The position numbers and the translations under genes were made by a program. The notes under the pieces are model-generated. The model ran no database searches. It saw only the letters and a program-made list of their open reading frames with translations, and had not been told where the DNA came from. From an uncultured Holophagaceae bacterium (GTDB lineage: Bacteria; Acidobacteriota; Holophagae; Holophagales; Holophagaceae): 64,000 nt of DNA. The stretch is taken from positions 112,430-176,429 of the forward strand of contig CAISFO010000097.1 of the NCBI GenBank assembly GCA_903884655.1, read 5' to 3'. Shown one piece after another: positions 1-6,972 of this stretch (the stretch's first letter is position 1; the number at the start of each line of letters is the position of its first letter).

Positions 1-259
1 CCAGCAGGGCTAGGCTGCCATCGGACAGCACCTGGTTGAACTGGCCGCGCTTCAGCCAGATCAGAAGGAAGGCCAGCAGCACGTTGAACGTCCAGAGCAG
101 CATCTGGGAACGCGACAGGCTGTAGGTGCGCCGGGCCCCTTCCGGTTCCGTGAAGGTGCCCGTGTCGCGGATCAGGTTGCTCTGCCGGGCGAGACCCGCC
201 GTGGAGATCAGGGCTAGGCAGGTCAGGCCGCTCATGATCCAGAACGTGTACCCATGCAT
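1..259 (-). CDS. Membrane protein of unknown function (partial, runs off window)
   Basis: The reading frame begins at an ATG with GGAGGG seven bases upstream and leaves the window open, so only the first 86 codons are seen. Residues about 5-22 form a first hydrophobic segment. A polar stretch follows, then a second hydrophobic segment near residues 52-70 (WTFNVLLAFLLIWL) ending in a positively charged WLKRGQ. The layout resembles small bacterial membrane proteins with a conserved YSLSRSQM-type motif ahead of the helix, but I cannot name a family. It is divergent from the endolysin gene and shares a short AT-rich intergenic region with it. Function unknown. Confidence 0.6.
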   Translation of the reverse strand, partial: MHGYTFWIMSGLTCLALISTAGLARQSNLIRDTGTFTEPEGARRTYSLSRSQMLLWTFNVLLAFLLIWLKRGQFNQVLSDGSLALL

Positions 260-410
260 TGAACCCTCCGCGAAAAATAGGATGCTTGTCTATACGAACA
301 ATCCACACATGGAAATCATGTGGAAAAATAACCCAATTCTTCTTGCGTGAGTGAACAATTCTCTTACCCTGAGCAGCAGCCGGAGGATGGCCTCCGTCCA
401 GGAGCAAGCC

Positions 411-995
411 ATGGCCTACCTGATTCAACCCGAACATCTCACGGCCATCGCTGGCAGGACCACGCCCCTGATGGCCGGCCTGGTGGATTGGATCAACAGC
501 ACCTGTCCGGGCTACGGGATCGATTCACCCCAGGAATTCTGCCATTTCCTGGCCCAGGCCTGTCACGAGACCGACCACTTCAATACGCTCCATGAGTACG
601 CCTCGGGGAATGCCTACGAAGGTCGCGCCGACCTCGGGAATACGCAGCCGGGTGACGGGGTCCGCTTCAAGGGCCGCGGGATCTTCCAGACCACCGGCCG
701 GGCCAACTACCTGCAGTTGGGCCTCAAGCAGGGACAGCAGAACCTGTTCATCGACAACCCCGCGCTGCTTGAACAGCCGCAGTACGCCGTCTGGAGCGCC
801 TGCGAATTCTGGCAGACGCGCAATCTGAACGATGCCGCCAATCATGCGGACACCGACATCCTGAAGAAGAAATACCGGGGCAACGTGATCGATGTGTCCC
901 CGGTGGAGTTCATCAGCTACACCATCAACGGCGGCACCAACGGGATGGACGAAAGGAAGAAATACTACGCCATCGCGCAGAGCGTCCTCACGTGA
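411..995 (+). CDS. Glycoside hydrolase family 19 (chitinase/endolysin-like) lytic enzyme
   Basis: The 194-residue protein has the GH19 lysozyme-like fold pattern: an N-terminal helix region, FLAQACHETDHF carrying the expected catalytic Glu, then YEGRADLGN, GDGVRFKGRGIFQTTGR and a C-terminal TINGG. This arrangement is typical of phage and bacterial GH19 endolysins that cleave peptidoglycan or chitin-like glycans. No signal peptide is visible. I chose ATG 411 because AGGAG lies just upstream; the GTG at 351 in the ORF track lacks a site as good. A small membrane protein follows 90 bp downstream, suggesting an endolysin-holin pair. It could be a prophage relic or a domesticated lysis/release module. 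Confidence 0.8.
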   Translation: MAYLIQPEHLTAIAGRTTPLMAGLVDWINSTCPGYGIDSPQEFCHFLAQACHETDHFNTLHEYASGNAYEGRADLGNTQPGDGVRFKGRGIFQTTGRANYLQLGLKQGQQNLFIDNPALLEQPQYAVWSACEFWQTRNLNDAANHADTDILKKKYRGNVIDVSPVEFISYTINGGTNGMDERKKYYAIAQSVLT

Positions 996-1085
996 ACGCT
1001 CCTGGAACCGCCTGGTGACCGCACCACCACCGGCCACCGCCGCCGGACAGGGCAGGTTCGATACTCATTGCCGGGAGGAGGGCCC

Positions 1086-1511
1086 ATGGCGTCCAGGACT
1101 GACAGCAGTGTCATCGAGCAGCTGGTCGACGCCATCAAGGGGTACTTCTCCATCACGGGCCTGCTCCTGGTGGGGATCTACCTCATCAAGAACCCCATGG
1201 AGTCCTTCCTGCACCTGTCCTGGGTCAATTATCTCGGCGGCATCAGCGCCATCCTGGTGGGCGCCGTCACCGGCGTGTGGTATTCCTTCCACCTCCTGAA
1301 AACCGTGCTGCCAGCGGGGGGGCCTGCAGGGACCAACCGGCTCCAGCACGTCATGGTCTGGACCCTGGTCCTCCTTTCCTGCTTGTTGATCCTCACGGTG
1401 GTGCTGGGGGCCGTGACCATGTCCTGCGGACAGATTCTTGGGCTGACCGGTCCCGTCATCCCCCCTGGCTCAACTCCATCAGCACCCCGCCGGTCTCCGC
1501 CGGATGGATGA
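1086..1511 (+). CDS. Small membrane protein, holin-like by context
   Basis: ATG 1086 is preceded by GGGAGGAGG, a strong ribosome site. The 141-residue product has hydrophobic segments at about residues 20-36 (GLLLVGIYLI), 47-63 (YLGGISAILVGAVTGVWY) and 88-110 (MVWTLVLLSCLLILTVVLGAV). A hydrophilic Pro/Ser/Arg-rich tail follows. Three helices of this size next to a GH19 endolysin suggest a holin or pore-forming partner, but no holin family motif is recognised. The last 56 bp overlap the 3' end of the convergent methylmalonyl-CoA epimerase gene, so the tail is antisense to that gene and unlikely to be conserved. Confidence 0.55.
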   Translation: MASRTDSSVIEQLVDAIKGYFSITGLLLVGIYLIKNPMESFLHLSWVNYLGGISAILVGAVTGVWYSFHLLKTVLPAGGPAGTNRLQHVMVWTLVLLSCLLILTVVLGAVTMSCGQILGLTGPVIPPGSTPSAPRRSPPDG

Positions 1512-1860
1512 AGGCCACGCGACACCCGTGTGCGCCCTGGCGCGGGGCCTGGTCGATCATGCGCACGCCCTTGGCGAGCAGGGTGGCCACGGCCTCGTCG
1601 ATGTCATCCACCTCGAAGCACACGTGGTGGATGCCGGGCCCGCGCTTCGCCAGGAACTTGCCGATGGGCCCTTCCGGATCCGTACTTTCCAGGTATTCCA
1701 GGGTGCTCGGGCCCACGGGGAAGAAGGCGGTCTTCACTTTCTGCTCGGCCACTTCCTCGGTGTGATCGGCGGCCATGTCGAAGAGCCGGGACATGCGGGC
1801 CATGACCTCGTCCAGACCGTTGGCCGCAATGCCCAGGTGGTTGATGCGCAGCAGTTTCAT
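1456..1860 (-). CDS. mce: Methylmalonyl-CoA epimerase
   Basis: The 134-residue protein is a single vicinal-oxygen-chelate module pair. It starts INHLGIAANGLDEV, has the mid-protein GPGIHHVCFEVDDI and ends VAFIHPAETGGVLMEL. These contain the metal-binding His and Glu residues expected for the epimerase family. The enzyme interconverts (R)- and (S)-methylmalonyl-CoA, linking propionyl-CoA carboxylase to methylmalonyl-CoA mutase in propionate, branched-chain amino-acid or odd-chain fatty-acid use. That fits the liv transporter and ETF-linked oxidoreductase elsewhere in the window. Length is normal. It overlaps the convergent holin-like gene by 56 bp. No mutase or carboxylase gene is in this window. 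Confidence 0.9.
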   Translation of the reverse strand: MKLLRINHLGIAANGLDEVMARMSRLFDMAADHTEEVAEQKVKTAFFPVGPSTLEYLESTDPEGPIGKFLAKRGPGIHHVCFEVDDIDEAVATLLAKGVRMIDQAPRQGAHGCRVAFIHPAETGGVLMELSQGG

Positions 1861-1904
1861 GGGGACAGCTTAGCGCCTCTGGGCTGCCCGCTCACAGCCC
1901 AGGT

Positions 1905-2147
1905 TCAGTGCTGGCAGGCCGGGGCCATGCCCAGGCTGACCACGCCATCGACGACGGTGGCCTTGCCTTTGCTGCCCAGGAAGGCGATGACGCCGTCAAA
2001 GTCGAAGCTGTCGCCCTGGCAGTTGCAGTAGACGGCATCGGGCCCGTGGACAGTCGCGGAAGCAGCCCGGAGATCCTCCAGTCGGCAGCTCCCGCCCTTC
2101 TCCAGCAGCAGGCTCAGCAGATCGTGGCCATAGAGGGGCTCGGACAT
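1905..2147 (-). CDS. YecH-like metal-binding protein (DUF2492)
   Basis: The 80-residue protein starts MSEPLYGHDLLSLLLEKG, close to the GHEVLNMML start of E. coli YecH. It continues with a CNCQG motif at mid-length and an FLGSKGKATVVDG segment, and ends APACQH. His and Cys at both ends and in the middle suggest metal binding, as annotated for the family, whose physiological role is not established. I chose ATG 2147 over the longer ORF because GGAG lies nine bases upstream and family similarity begins there. It lies 65 bp downstream of holB on the same strand. The leader can form two mutually exclusive hairpins (separate entry). Confidence 0.75.
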   Translation of the reverse strand: MSEPLYGHDLLSLLLEKGGSCRLEDLRAASATVHGPDAVYCNCQGDSFDFDGVIAFLGSKGKATVVDGVVSLGMAPACQH

Positions 2148-2178
2148 GAGAATCTCCAATTTAGGAGCCGTTACTCCT
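2148..2178 (-). promoter_or_regulatory. Leader with two mutually exclusive short hairpins that could expose or hide the yecH-like RBS
   Basis: Read on the minus strand the leader carries AGGAG, six bases, CTCCT, six bases, GGAG (the ribosome site), then the ATG. The central CTCCT can pair fully with the upstream AGGAG or with the downstream GGAG, but not both. The first pairing leaves the ribosome site free and the second hides it. This is a minimal on/off switch architecture. The stems are only 4-5 bp, so it may be coincidence. Confidence 0.35.
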
Positions 2179-2212
2179 GAACTAATTCTAACCCAGAATC
2201 GGGTGATTCCAG

Positions 2213-3223
2213 TCACGACACCAGGGACAGTGTCACTTCCCGAATCAGGGGTTCCGGACTTAGGTTGCGGGGCAAGTGCCGGAGAGCCTCCAGGGCCGCC
2301 TCCTGGGGGGCCTTCAGATCCCGTTGCGGCGTAGCCAAGGTGGTCAGCTCTTCGCGCCAGGGCAACAAGGCGGGCGTTTCTCCCACCCGGATCCGGGCCA
2401 CATCCGCCAATAGCCGAAGCAGGAGCTCCAGGGGCTGCCGGAGCTGCTCCCCCTGAGCCTGGGTGGACTCCTTTTCAGGCAGCAACGGGCCCGCCGCCTC
2501 GCTGAAGGGGCGGCCCGCCATGAGCGCGATCCAGGCGTCCACCTGGGCCTCGGCCCGCCGGAAGTCCGCTTCCCCCAGGAAACGCAAGCTGCCCTCCCCC
2601 AGGGCGGACCAGCGGGGCTGATCCCCCTCCTGCCAGCCATGGCGCAGCGCCACGGCCCAGGCCTCCTTCGGCGACAGGGGCGCGAAGGGGATGCGCTCAC
2701 AGCGGCTGCGGATGGTCTGCAGCAGGGCCTCGGGGCGGTGGGTCACGAGAATGAAGTGGGTGCCCGGCGGAGGCTCCTCCAGGGTCTTGAGCAGAATGTT
2801 GCCGCTGGATTCGTTGAGCCGGTGCGCCTCCTCCACCAGGATCCACCGGTGGCAGTTCATGGGCGGGGCCAGGGAGGCCCACTCGATGACGCCGCGGCTG
2901 AAGCGAGGCTGGTTGTTCGAATCGAGGCCTTCGCGGATCTGGTCGATGCGGATGACACCAGCCTTGCCCTCGGGCACGATGCGGAGCAGGTTCGGCAGCT
3001 CGAAGGGCAGGTCGCCGCCCTGGAACAGTCGGCAACCCTCGCACTGGCCGCAGGCAGTCCGCCGGAAGCAGATCTCGCGCTGGGCCATCTCAAGGGCCAC
3101 GCGGCGCTTGCCGATGCCTTCGGGGCCTGTGAAGAGCAGCGAGCCCCGGATGCGGCCGCCCTGCAGCCGGTCGAGCAACCGCTGGCGGATGGCCTGGTGG
3201 CCGGCGATATCGGCGCTGAACAT
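2213..3223 (-). CDS. holB: DNA polymerase III delta' subunit
   Basis: This AAA+ clamp-loader subunit has 336 residues. A Walker A-like GPEGIGKR lies at about residues 34-41, and a cysteine cluster CGQCEGC (with an earlier Cys) gives the zinc module typical of delta'/gamma. The acidic WILVEEAHRLNESSGNILLKTLEEPPPGT region follows, then the SRC motif in IRSRCERIPF. It works in the cytoplasm in loading the sliding clamp during replication. The start codon overlaps the tmk stop by one base (TGATG), so the two are translationally coupled, a pairing common in bacteria. Length is normal for the family. Confidence 0.92.
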   Translation of the reverse strand: MFSADIAGHQAIRQRLLDRLQGGRIRGSLLFTGPEGIGKRRVALEMAQREICFRRTACGQCEGCRLFQGGDLPFELPNLLRIVPEGKAGVIRIDQIREGLDSNNQPRFSRGVIEWASLAPPMNCHRWILVEEAHRLNESSGNILLKTLEEPPPGTHFILVTHRPEALLQTIRSRCERIPFAPLSPKEAWAVALRHGWQEGDQPRWSALGEGSLRFLGEADFRRAEAQVDAWIALMAGRPFSEAAGPLLPEKESTQAQGEQLRQPLELLLRLLADVARIRVGETPALLPWREELTTLATPQRDLKAPQEAALEALRHLPRNLSPEPLIREVTLSLVS

Positions 3224-3888
3224 CAGTCGATCCTGAAGCCGGCATTGCGAAGCAGGGGCGCGACCCGCAGCCAGATGGCGGCCTCCACCTGCTCCACGGG
3301 ATCCCGGGCCGGGATCAGGGCCACCCGGTTGGGCTGGCCCTGGGCGATGGCGAGAAAGCGGTTCCGGACCCGCCGGTGGAAGTCCAGCTCGGCTTCATCG
3401 AACCGGGTCTCCGAGAACTCGTGGCCAAGGGCCAGATTGCGCACTTCTACCCGCTGCAGGGAGAGCTCGGGGTCCATGTCGAGCAGCACGGTGAGGTGGG
3501 GCCTGAGGCCCCGCAGCACCAGCTCGCTGAGCCGGTCCAGGGACGCCTCGGCCACACCGCTGGCGCCCTGGTAGGCGCGGGTGGAATCCTCGAAGCGGTC
3601 GATGAGGACGATCTTTTCCTGCGCCAGCGCGGGCCGGATCAGGGTCTCCAGGTGCTGGGCCCGGTCGGCATAGAACAGCAGCAGCTCGGATTCGGCGCAC
3701 CAGGTCTCGCCGCTGGCGTGGCGTTCCAGCAGCAGTCGGCGCAGCTCCCGGCCGAGGGCCGTGCCGCCAGGTTCCTTGGACACCACCAGGGGCAGGTGCA
3801 GGCGCCGCAGGCGCTCCGACAGGCGCAGCATCTGGGTGGACTTGCCGGACCCCTCTACGCCTTCGATGGTGATGAACACGCCCTGCAC
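3223..3888 (-). CDS. tmk: Thymidylate kinase
   Basis: The enzyme phosphorylates dTMP to dTDP. The P-loop GVEGSGKST is near residues 10-18, followed by the KEPGGTALG segment, the catalytic DR motif in VLIDRFEDSTRAYQG and LLDMDPELSLQRV. I chose GTG 3888, with GGAGG four bases upstream, giving 221 residues. GTG 3879 is also possible. The longer ORF-track start would add about 46 arginine- and proline-rich residues with no kinase similarity. holB follows with a one-base overlap. Confidence 0.92.
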   Translation of the reverse strand: MQGVFITIEGVEGSGKSTQMLRLSERLRRLHLPLVVSKEPGGTALGRELRRLLLERHASGETWCAESELLLFYADRAQHLETLIRPALAQEKIVLIDRFEDSTRAYQGASGVAEASLDRLSELVLRGLRPHLTVLLDMDPELSLQRVEVRNLALGHEFSETRFDEAELDFHRRVRNRFLAIAQGQPNRVALIPARDPVEQVEAAIWLRVAPLLRNAGFRID

Positions 3889-3991
3889 GGGACCTCCGTG
3901 GATTGAGGATACCCGGCCCCGACGACGAAGAGGGGGCGGGCGACAGGGCCCTGGCACAGTGCTATCCTGCTGGAAACACCAGGAGTGACCG

Positions 3992-5068
3992 GTGGCCGAA
4001 GCGATCCATTGCCCGAGCTGCACCACCCGCTACCGCCTTCGCCCTGAGCGGCTGAAGCCGGTGATTCGCCGAGCGAAATGCTTTTCCTGCGGCAGTGTTT
4101 TCCCAGTGGGTGATGTCGTTCAGCGTCTGCTGACCCCCCCGGCCCAGGCCTCCACAGCCGCCTTCAAGCTCGAGGACGTGGCCGCCATCCAGCAGGATGA
4201 GCCCGCGGTGATTCCCGCCGAAGCCAGCTTGGCCTCCCTCAGTCCCGCCGATCTGGACGGCACCGATGCGGAGATCATGGAGAAGACCCTGGTGGCCGTA
4301 CCAGCCTCGCTGCCCGAGGCGAAGTCTGAAACCGCCAGTCCCTATCCGTCCGAAATCACGGAGACCACCCTCTCCGGCTACACATCGGCCCGGGATGCCA
4401 TTGAGAAGCTCTTTGGGAGCGCACCTGCCGCTCCCACCGGTCTGAAGCTGAGCCAGGATTCGAATCCCATGGACATGGAAGCCACCATGTCCGCATTGGA
4501 CCACACCCTCGGCTCCTCCTCACCCGTCCAGTCGAGCCCTGCAGCAGGCGCTCATGCTGCAGCAGCCGGGTTGTCCGAAGAGGACCTGGCCGGACCGTCC
4601 ACCTCCACGCTGCGGCTTTCCCAGCAGGAGCTCCTGGCGGCCATCGCTGCCGCACCGGCGGCAGCGGAGCCCACGGTAGCGCTGCGGGCCTCCGATCTGG
4701 TCAACGCCAAGGAAGCGACCTCGAACCTTGGAGCGACGGTTCCCATCAGGCCCACCTTCCCGCCATTGGGTGAAGCGCAGGATTCCAGTATCGAGATGCT
4801 GCGCCTCAAGATTGGCGAGGACATCTATGGCAGCCTCACCATGCCTCAGCTGATCGGGTGGGTGGAAGAGGGCCGGATTCTGGAGAACCACCTCGTGGCC
4901 CGTCAGCACAGTGAGAACTGGCTGGAGGCTCACAAGGTGCCGGGGCTGCGCCCCGTGTTCGAACGCCTTCGCCGGGAGCGCAGCGGTGGCGCCCCCAGCC
5001 TTGAGCAGCCCCCAGGCGAGATCGCCCCCAAGAAGAGCCTCTTTGGTGGCCTATTCGGAAAGAACTGA
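3992..5068 (+). CDS. MJ0042-type zinc-ribbon protein with C-terminal GYF-like domain
   Basis: The GTG start follows AGGAG by six bases. Residues 7-40 form a zinc ribbon with CPSCTTRYRL and CFSCGSVF, the MJ0042 family pattern for small Zn-binding heads on delta-proteobacterial and acidobacterial signalling proteins. A long low-complexity Ala/Pro/Ser/Glu-rich linker of about 220 residues follows. The C-terminus (YGSLTMPQLIGWVEEGRI) resembles a GYF_2-type peptide-binding fold. There is no transmembrane segment. It probably acts as an adaptor, but the partner is unknown. The next gene starts one base after the stop codon, so they form an operon. Diverges from tmk. Confidence 0.65.
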   Translation: MAEAIHCPSCTTRYRLRPERLKPVIRRAKCFSCGSVFPVGDVVQRLLTPPAQASTAAFKLEDVAAIQQDEPAVIPAEASLASLSPADLDGTDAEIMEKTLVAVPASLPEAKSETASPYPSEITETTLSGYTSARDAIEKLFGSAPAAPTGLKLSQDSNPMDMEATMSALDHTLGSSSPVQSSPAAGAHAAAAGLSEEDLAGPSTSTLRLSQQELLAAIAAAPAAAEPTVALRASDLVNAKEATSNLGATVPIRPTFPPLGEAQDSSIEMLRLKIGEDIYGSLTMPQLIGWVEEGRILENHLVARQHSENWLEAHKVPGLRPVFERLRRERSGGAPSLEQPPGEIAPKKSLFGGLFGKN

Positions 5069-5069
5069 A

Positions 5070-5657
5070 ATGCAAACCCTCATCCTGATCGCCGCCCTTG
5101 GTCTGGCCCAGGAGCCGCCCCTGCAGATTCCGCCCCCCCCAGTGGAGGCGCCGGCCCAGGCTCCCCAACCCCCGGCCAAGACCGAGGCACCGGCACCCGC
5201 TCCGGCCCCCCCGGCACCGGTGAAACCGATGGTGCCTGCCCCGGCCCCAGCTTCGGCGACACCAGCCTCTCCGCTGACCTTCTATTCTGAAAGTTTCCCC
5301 TTCGCCTGGGATCGCCTCATCCCACTGACCATCAGCCTTGATGGCCTGAAGGTGAGCAGCATCTTCTTCAACAAGCGGGTGGTGCAGTCCGGGTTTTTCA
5401 ACCTGCTCAAGGATGCTGAATTCGGTACCCGGGCCCAGGTCGAGGTCACCAACACCGGCAAGTTCCCCAAGGTCCCGGGCTTCGCGGTGGCCGTGCTGGA
5501 CAAGGATGGGCGCCTGCTCGGCGTGGCTTCCGGCGGCACCAAGGTGGGCACCATCAAGCCCGGCGAGACGGAAACGTTCGATCTGAACTTCACGCAGGTG
5601 AAGGAGCGCCTCGCCTTTGGCGACAAGTTCTTCCTGGCCATCGAACTGAGGAACTAA
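5070..5657 (+). CDS. Secreted proline/alanine-rich protein with C-terminal beta domain, function unknown
   Basis: ATG 5070 comes one base after the upstream TGA, so translation is probably coupled. A short signal-like N-terminus (MQTLILIAALGLAQE) precedes about 55 residues very rich in Pro and Ala, likely a periplasmic linker. A folded domain of about 120 residues follows, with features of an immunoglobulin-like beta sandwich: VEVTNTGKFPKVPGFAVAVLDKDG and a GTIKPGETETFDL segment. Such modules resemble FxLYD-type domains with a conserved tract on conserved relations between internal and external partners. The precise role is unknown. The last four bases overlap the end of the convergent rfaE1-like gene. 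Confidence 0.65.
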   Translation: MQTLILIAALGLAQEPPLQIPPPPVEAPAQAPQPPAKTEAPAPAPAPPAPVKPMVPAPAPASATPASPLTFYSESFPFAWDRLIPLTISLDGLKVSSIFFNKRVVQSGFFNLLKDAEFGTRAQVEVTNTGKFPKVPGFAVAVLDKDGRLLGVASGGTKVGTIKPGETETFDLNFTQVKERLAFGDKFFLAIELRN

Positions 5658-6658
5658 TTGGCCTCTTGCTCACGATAGTGCGCCAGGATCTCGTCCGGCG
5701 TGGCGGTGGCCGTGCCCATCTTGGCGACCACCACGCCAGCCGCTGCGTTGGCAAGCATGGCGGCCTCGCGCCAATCGGCGCCGGTGGCGATGGCCGCGCT
5801 GAAGGCGGCGATGACCGTGTCGCCGGCACCGCTGACATCAAACACCTCGCGGGCTTCCGTGGGAATCATCCAGGGCGCTGCATGCCCTTCATCCTGGGAG
5901 AACAGGGCCATGCCCCGCTCGCTGCGCGTCACCAGCAACCCCTTCAACCCCAGTTCCGCGATCAGGTCCCGACCTGCGATGGTCACTTCCATGTCCGACC
6001 TCGCCGGATGTCCAGTCAGTTCCGAGGCTTCCTTCGTGTTGGGCGTCATCAGCGTGGCACCACGATAGAGCAGCTTGTGGGCCGGTTTGGGATCGACCAC
6101 CCAGGGGATGTTCTGTGCCCCGCAGATCTCTCGGACTGCGTCCATCACCGGCATGTTGACCGTCCCTTTGGCGTAGTCGGACACGATGAGCGCCGAGGCG
6201 CCACCGAGCGCCCGCTCAAGCCGGTCCTTCAATCCAAGCAGCACGGCCGCGTCGGGGGGCCCGGCGTCTTCCCGGTCGATGCGCAGCATCTGCTGCTGCT
6301 GGCCGATTACGCGGGTCTTGATGATGGTGGGGCGGGAGTTGTCCAGCACCAGGCCCGAGATGGACACACCCATCCCGGTCAGCAGTCCCAGCACCCGATC
6401 ACCCGCGGCATCCTTCTGGAGGGTGCCAATGAGCAGCGGCTCCGCACCCAGGGCCTTGAGGTTGGAGGCGACATTGGCGGCGCCGCCCAGCACGACCCGC
6501 TCCCGGAGCACGCGAACGATCGGCACCGGCGCCTCCGGCGAGATGCGGTTGACCTCGCCGAATAGGTACTCGTCCAGCATCACATCGCCCAGCACGGCCA
6601 CTTTGCGGCCCTGCATGCGCTGAAGCAGGGTTTCGGCCTGGGATCGATCGAGCCTCAT
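5654..6658 (-). CDS. D-glycero-beta-D-manno-heptose-7-phosphate kinase (RfaE1/HldE kinase domain)
   Basis: The 334-residue PfkB-family kinase has GDVMLDEYLFGEVNRISPEAPVP at the start, then LGGAANVASNLKALGA, IVSDYAKGTVN, VVDPKP and the terminal DVSGAGDTVIAAF with the catalytic Asp. The DEYLFGEVNRISPEAP signature is diagnostic of RfaE domain I, which phosphorylates heptose-7-phosphate in ADP-heptose and LPS inner-core synthesis. There is no C-terminal nucleotidyltransferase domain, so the adenylylation partner must be elsewhere. I chose ATG 6658; the ORF-track extension is the antisense-like frame over the Trm112 gene. A Trm112-like gene lies 52 bp upstream in the same direction. Confidence 0.88.
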   Translation of the reverse strand: MRLDRSQAETLLQRMQGRKVAVLGDVMLDEYLFGEVNRISPEAPVPIVRVLRERVVLGGAANVASNLKALGAEPLLIGTLQKDAAGDRVLGLLTGMGVSISGLVLDNSRPTIIKTRVIGQQQQMLRIDREDAGPPDAAVLLGLKDRLERALGGASALIVSDYAKGTVNMPVMDAVREICGAQNIPWVVDPKPAHKLLYRGATLMTPNTKEASELTGHPARSDMEVTIAGRDLIAELGLKGLLVTRSERGMALFSQDEGHAAPWMIPTEAREVFDVSGAGDTVIAAFSAAIATGADWREAAMLANAAAGVVVAKMGTATATPDEILAHYREQEAN

Positions 6659-6710
6659 GGTCGCCCTTCCTGGGCACCCACCGTCACGGCCCCCCCCTGC
6701 TGCCGCGGGC

Positions 6711-6878
6711 TCACTTCTCCACCTGCTTCGCCGCGTCCACCAGCATGACGGGGATGCCATCCTCGATGGGGTAGAGCAGTCCGCACTTCTGGCAATGCAG
6801 TCCCGAGGACTGCTCCTGAAGGTCGCCATGGCAGGCCGGACAGCAGAGGATCTCGAGAAGGCGGGGATCAAGTGGCAT
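6711..6878 (-). CDS. Trm112/UPF0434 family small zinc-binding protein (absent from ORF track)
   Basis: A 55-residue frame missed by the ORF track reads MPLDPRLLEILCCPACHGDL, then LHCQKCGLLYPIEDGIPVML, ending KQVEK. The CPAC and CQKC pairs and the YPIEDGIPVML motif are the Trm112/YcaR signature. In bacteria such proteins often sit beside lipid A or LPS genes such as lpxK and kdsB, and here the gene lies just upstream of a heptose kinase. In eukaryotes the homologue activates methyltransferases; the bacterial role is not settled. Confidence 0.85.
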   Translation of the reverse strand: MPLDPRLLEILCCPACHGDLQEQSSGLHCQKCGLLYPIEDGIPVMLVDAAKQVEK

Positions 6879-6972
6879 GGAGAAAAGCTAGCAGCAGAGT
6901 GCCCTTCCCGCTTGGCGAATTTGCCCCGCCAGGGAGGGAGTAGACTGGCCTCCTTCTGCCATGAGGCCTTCC

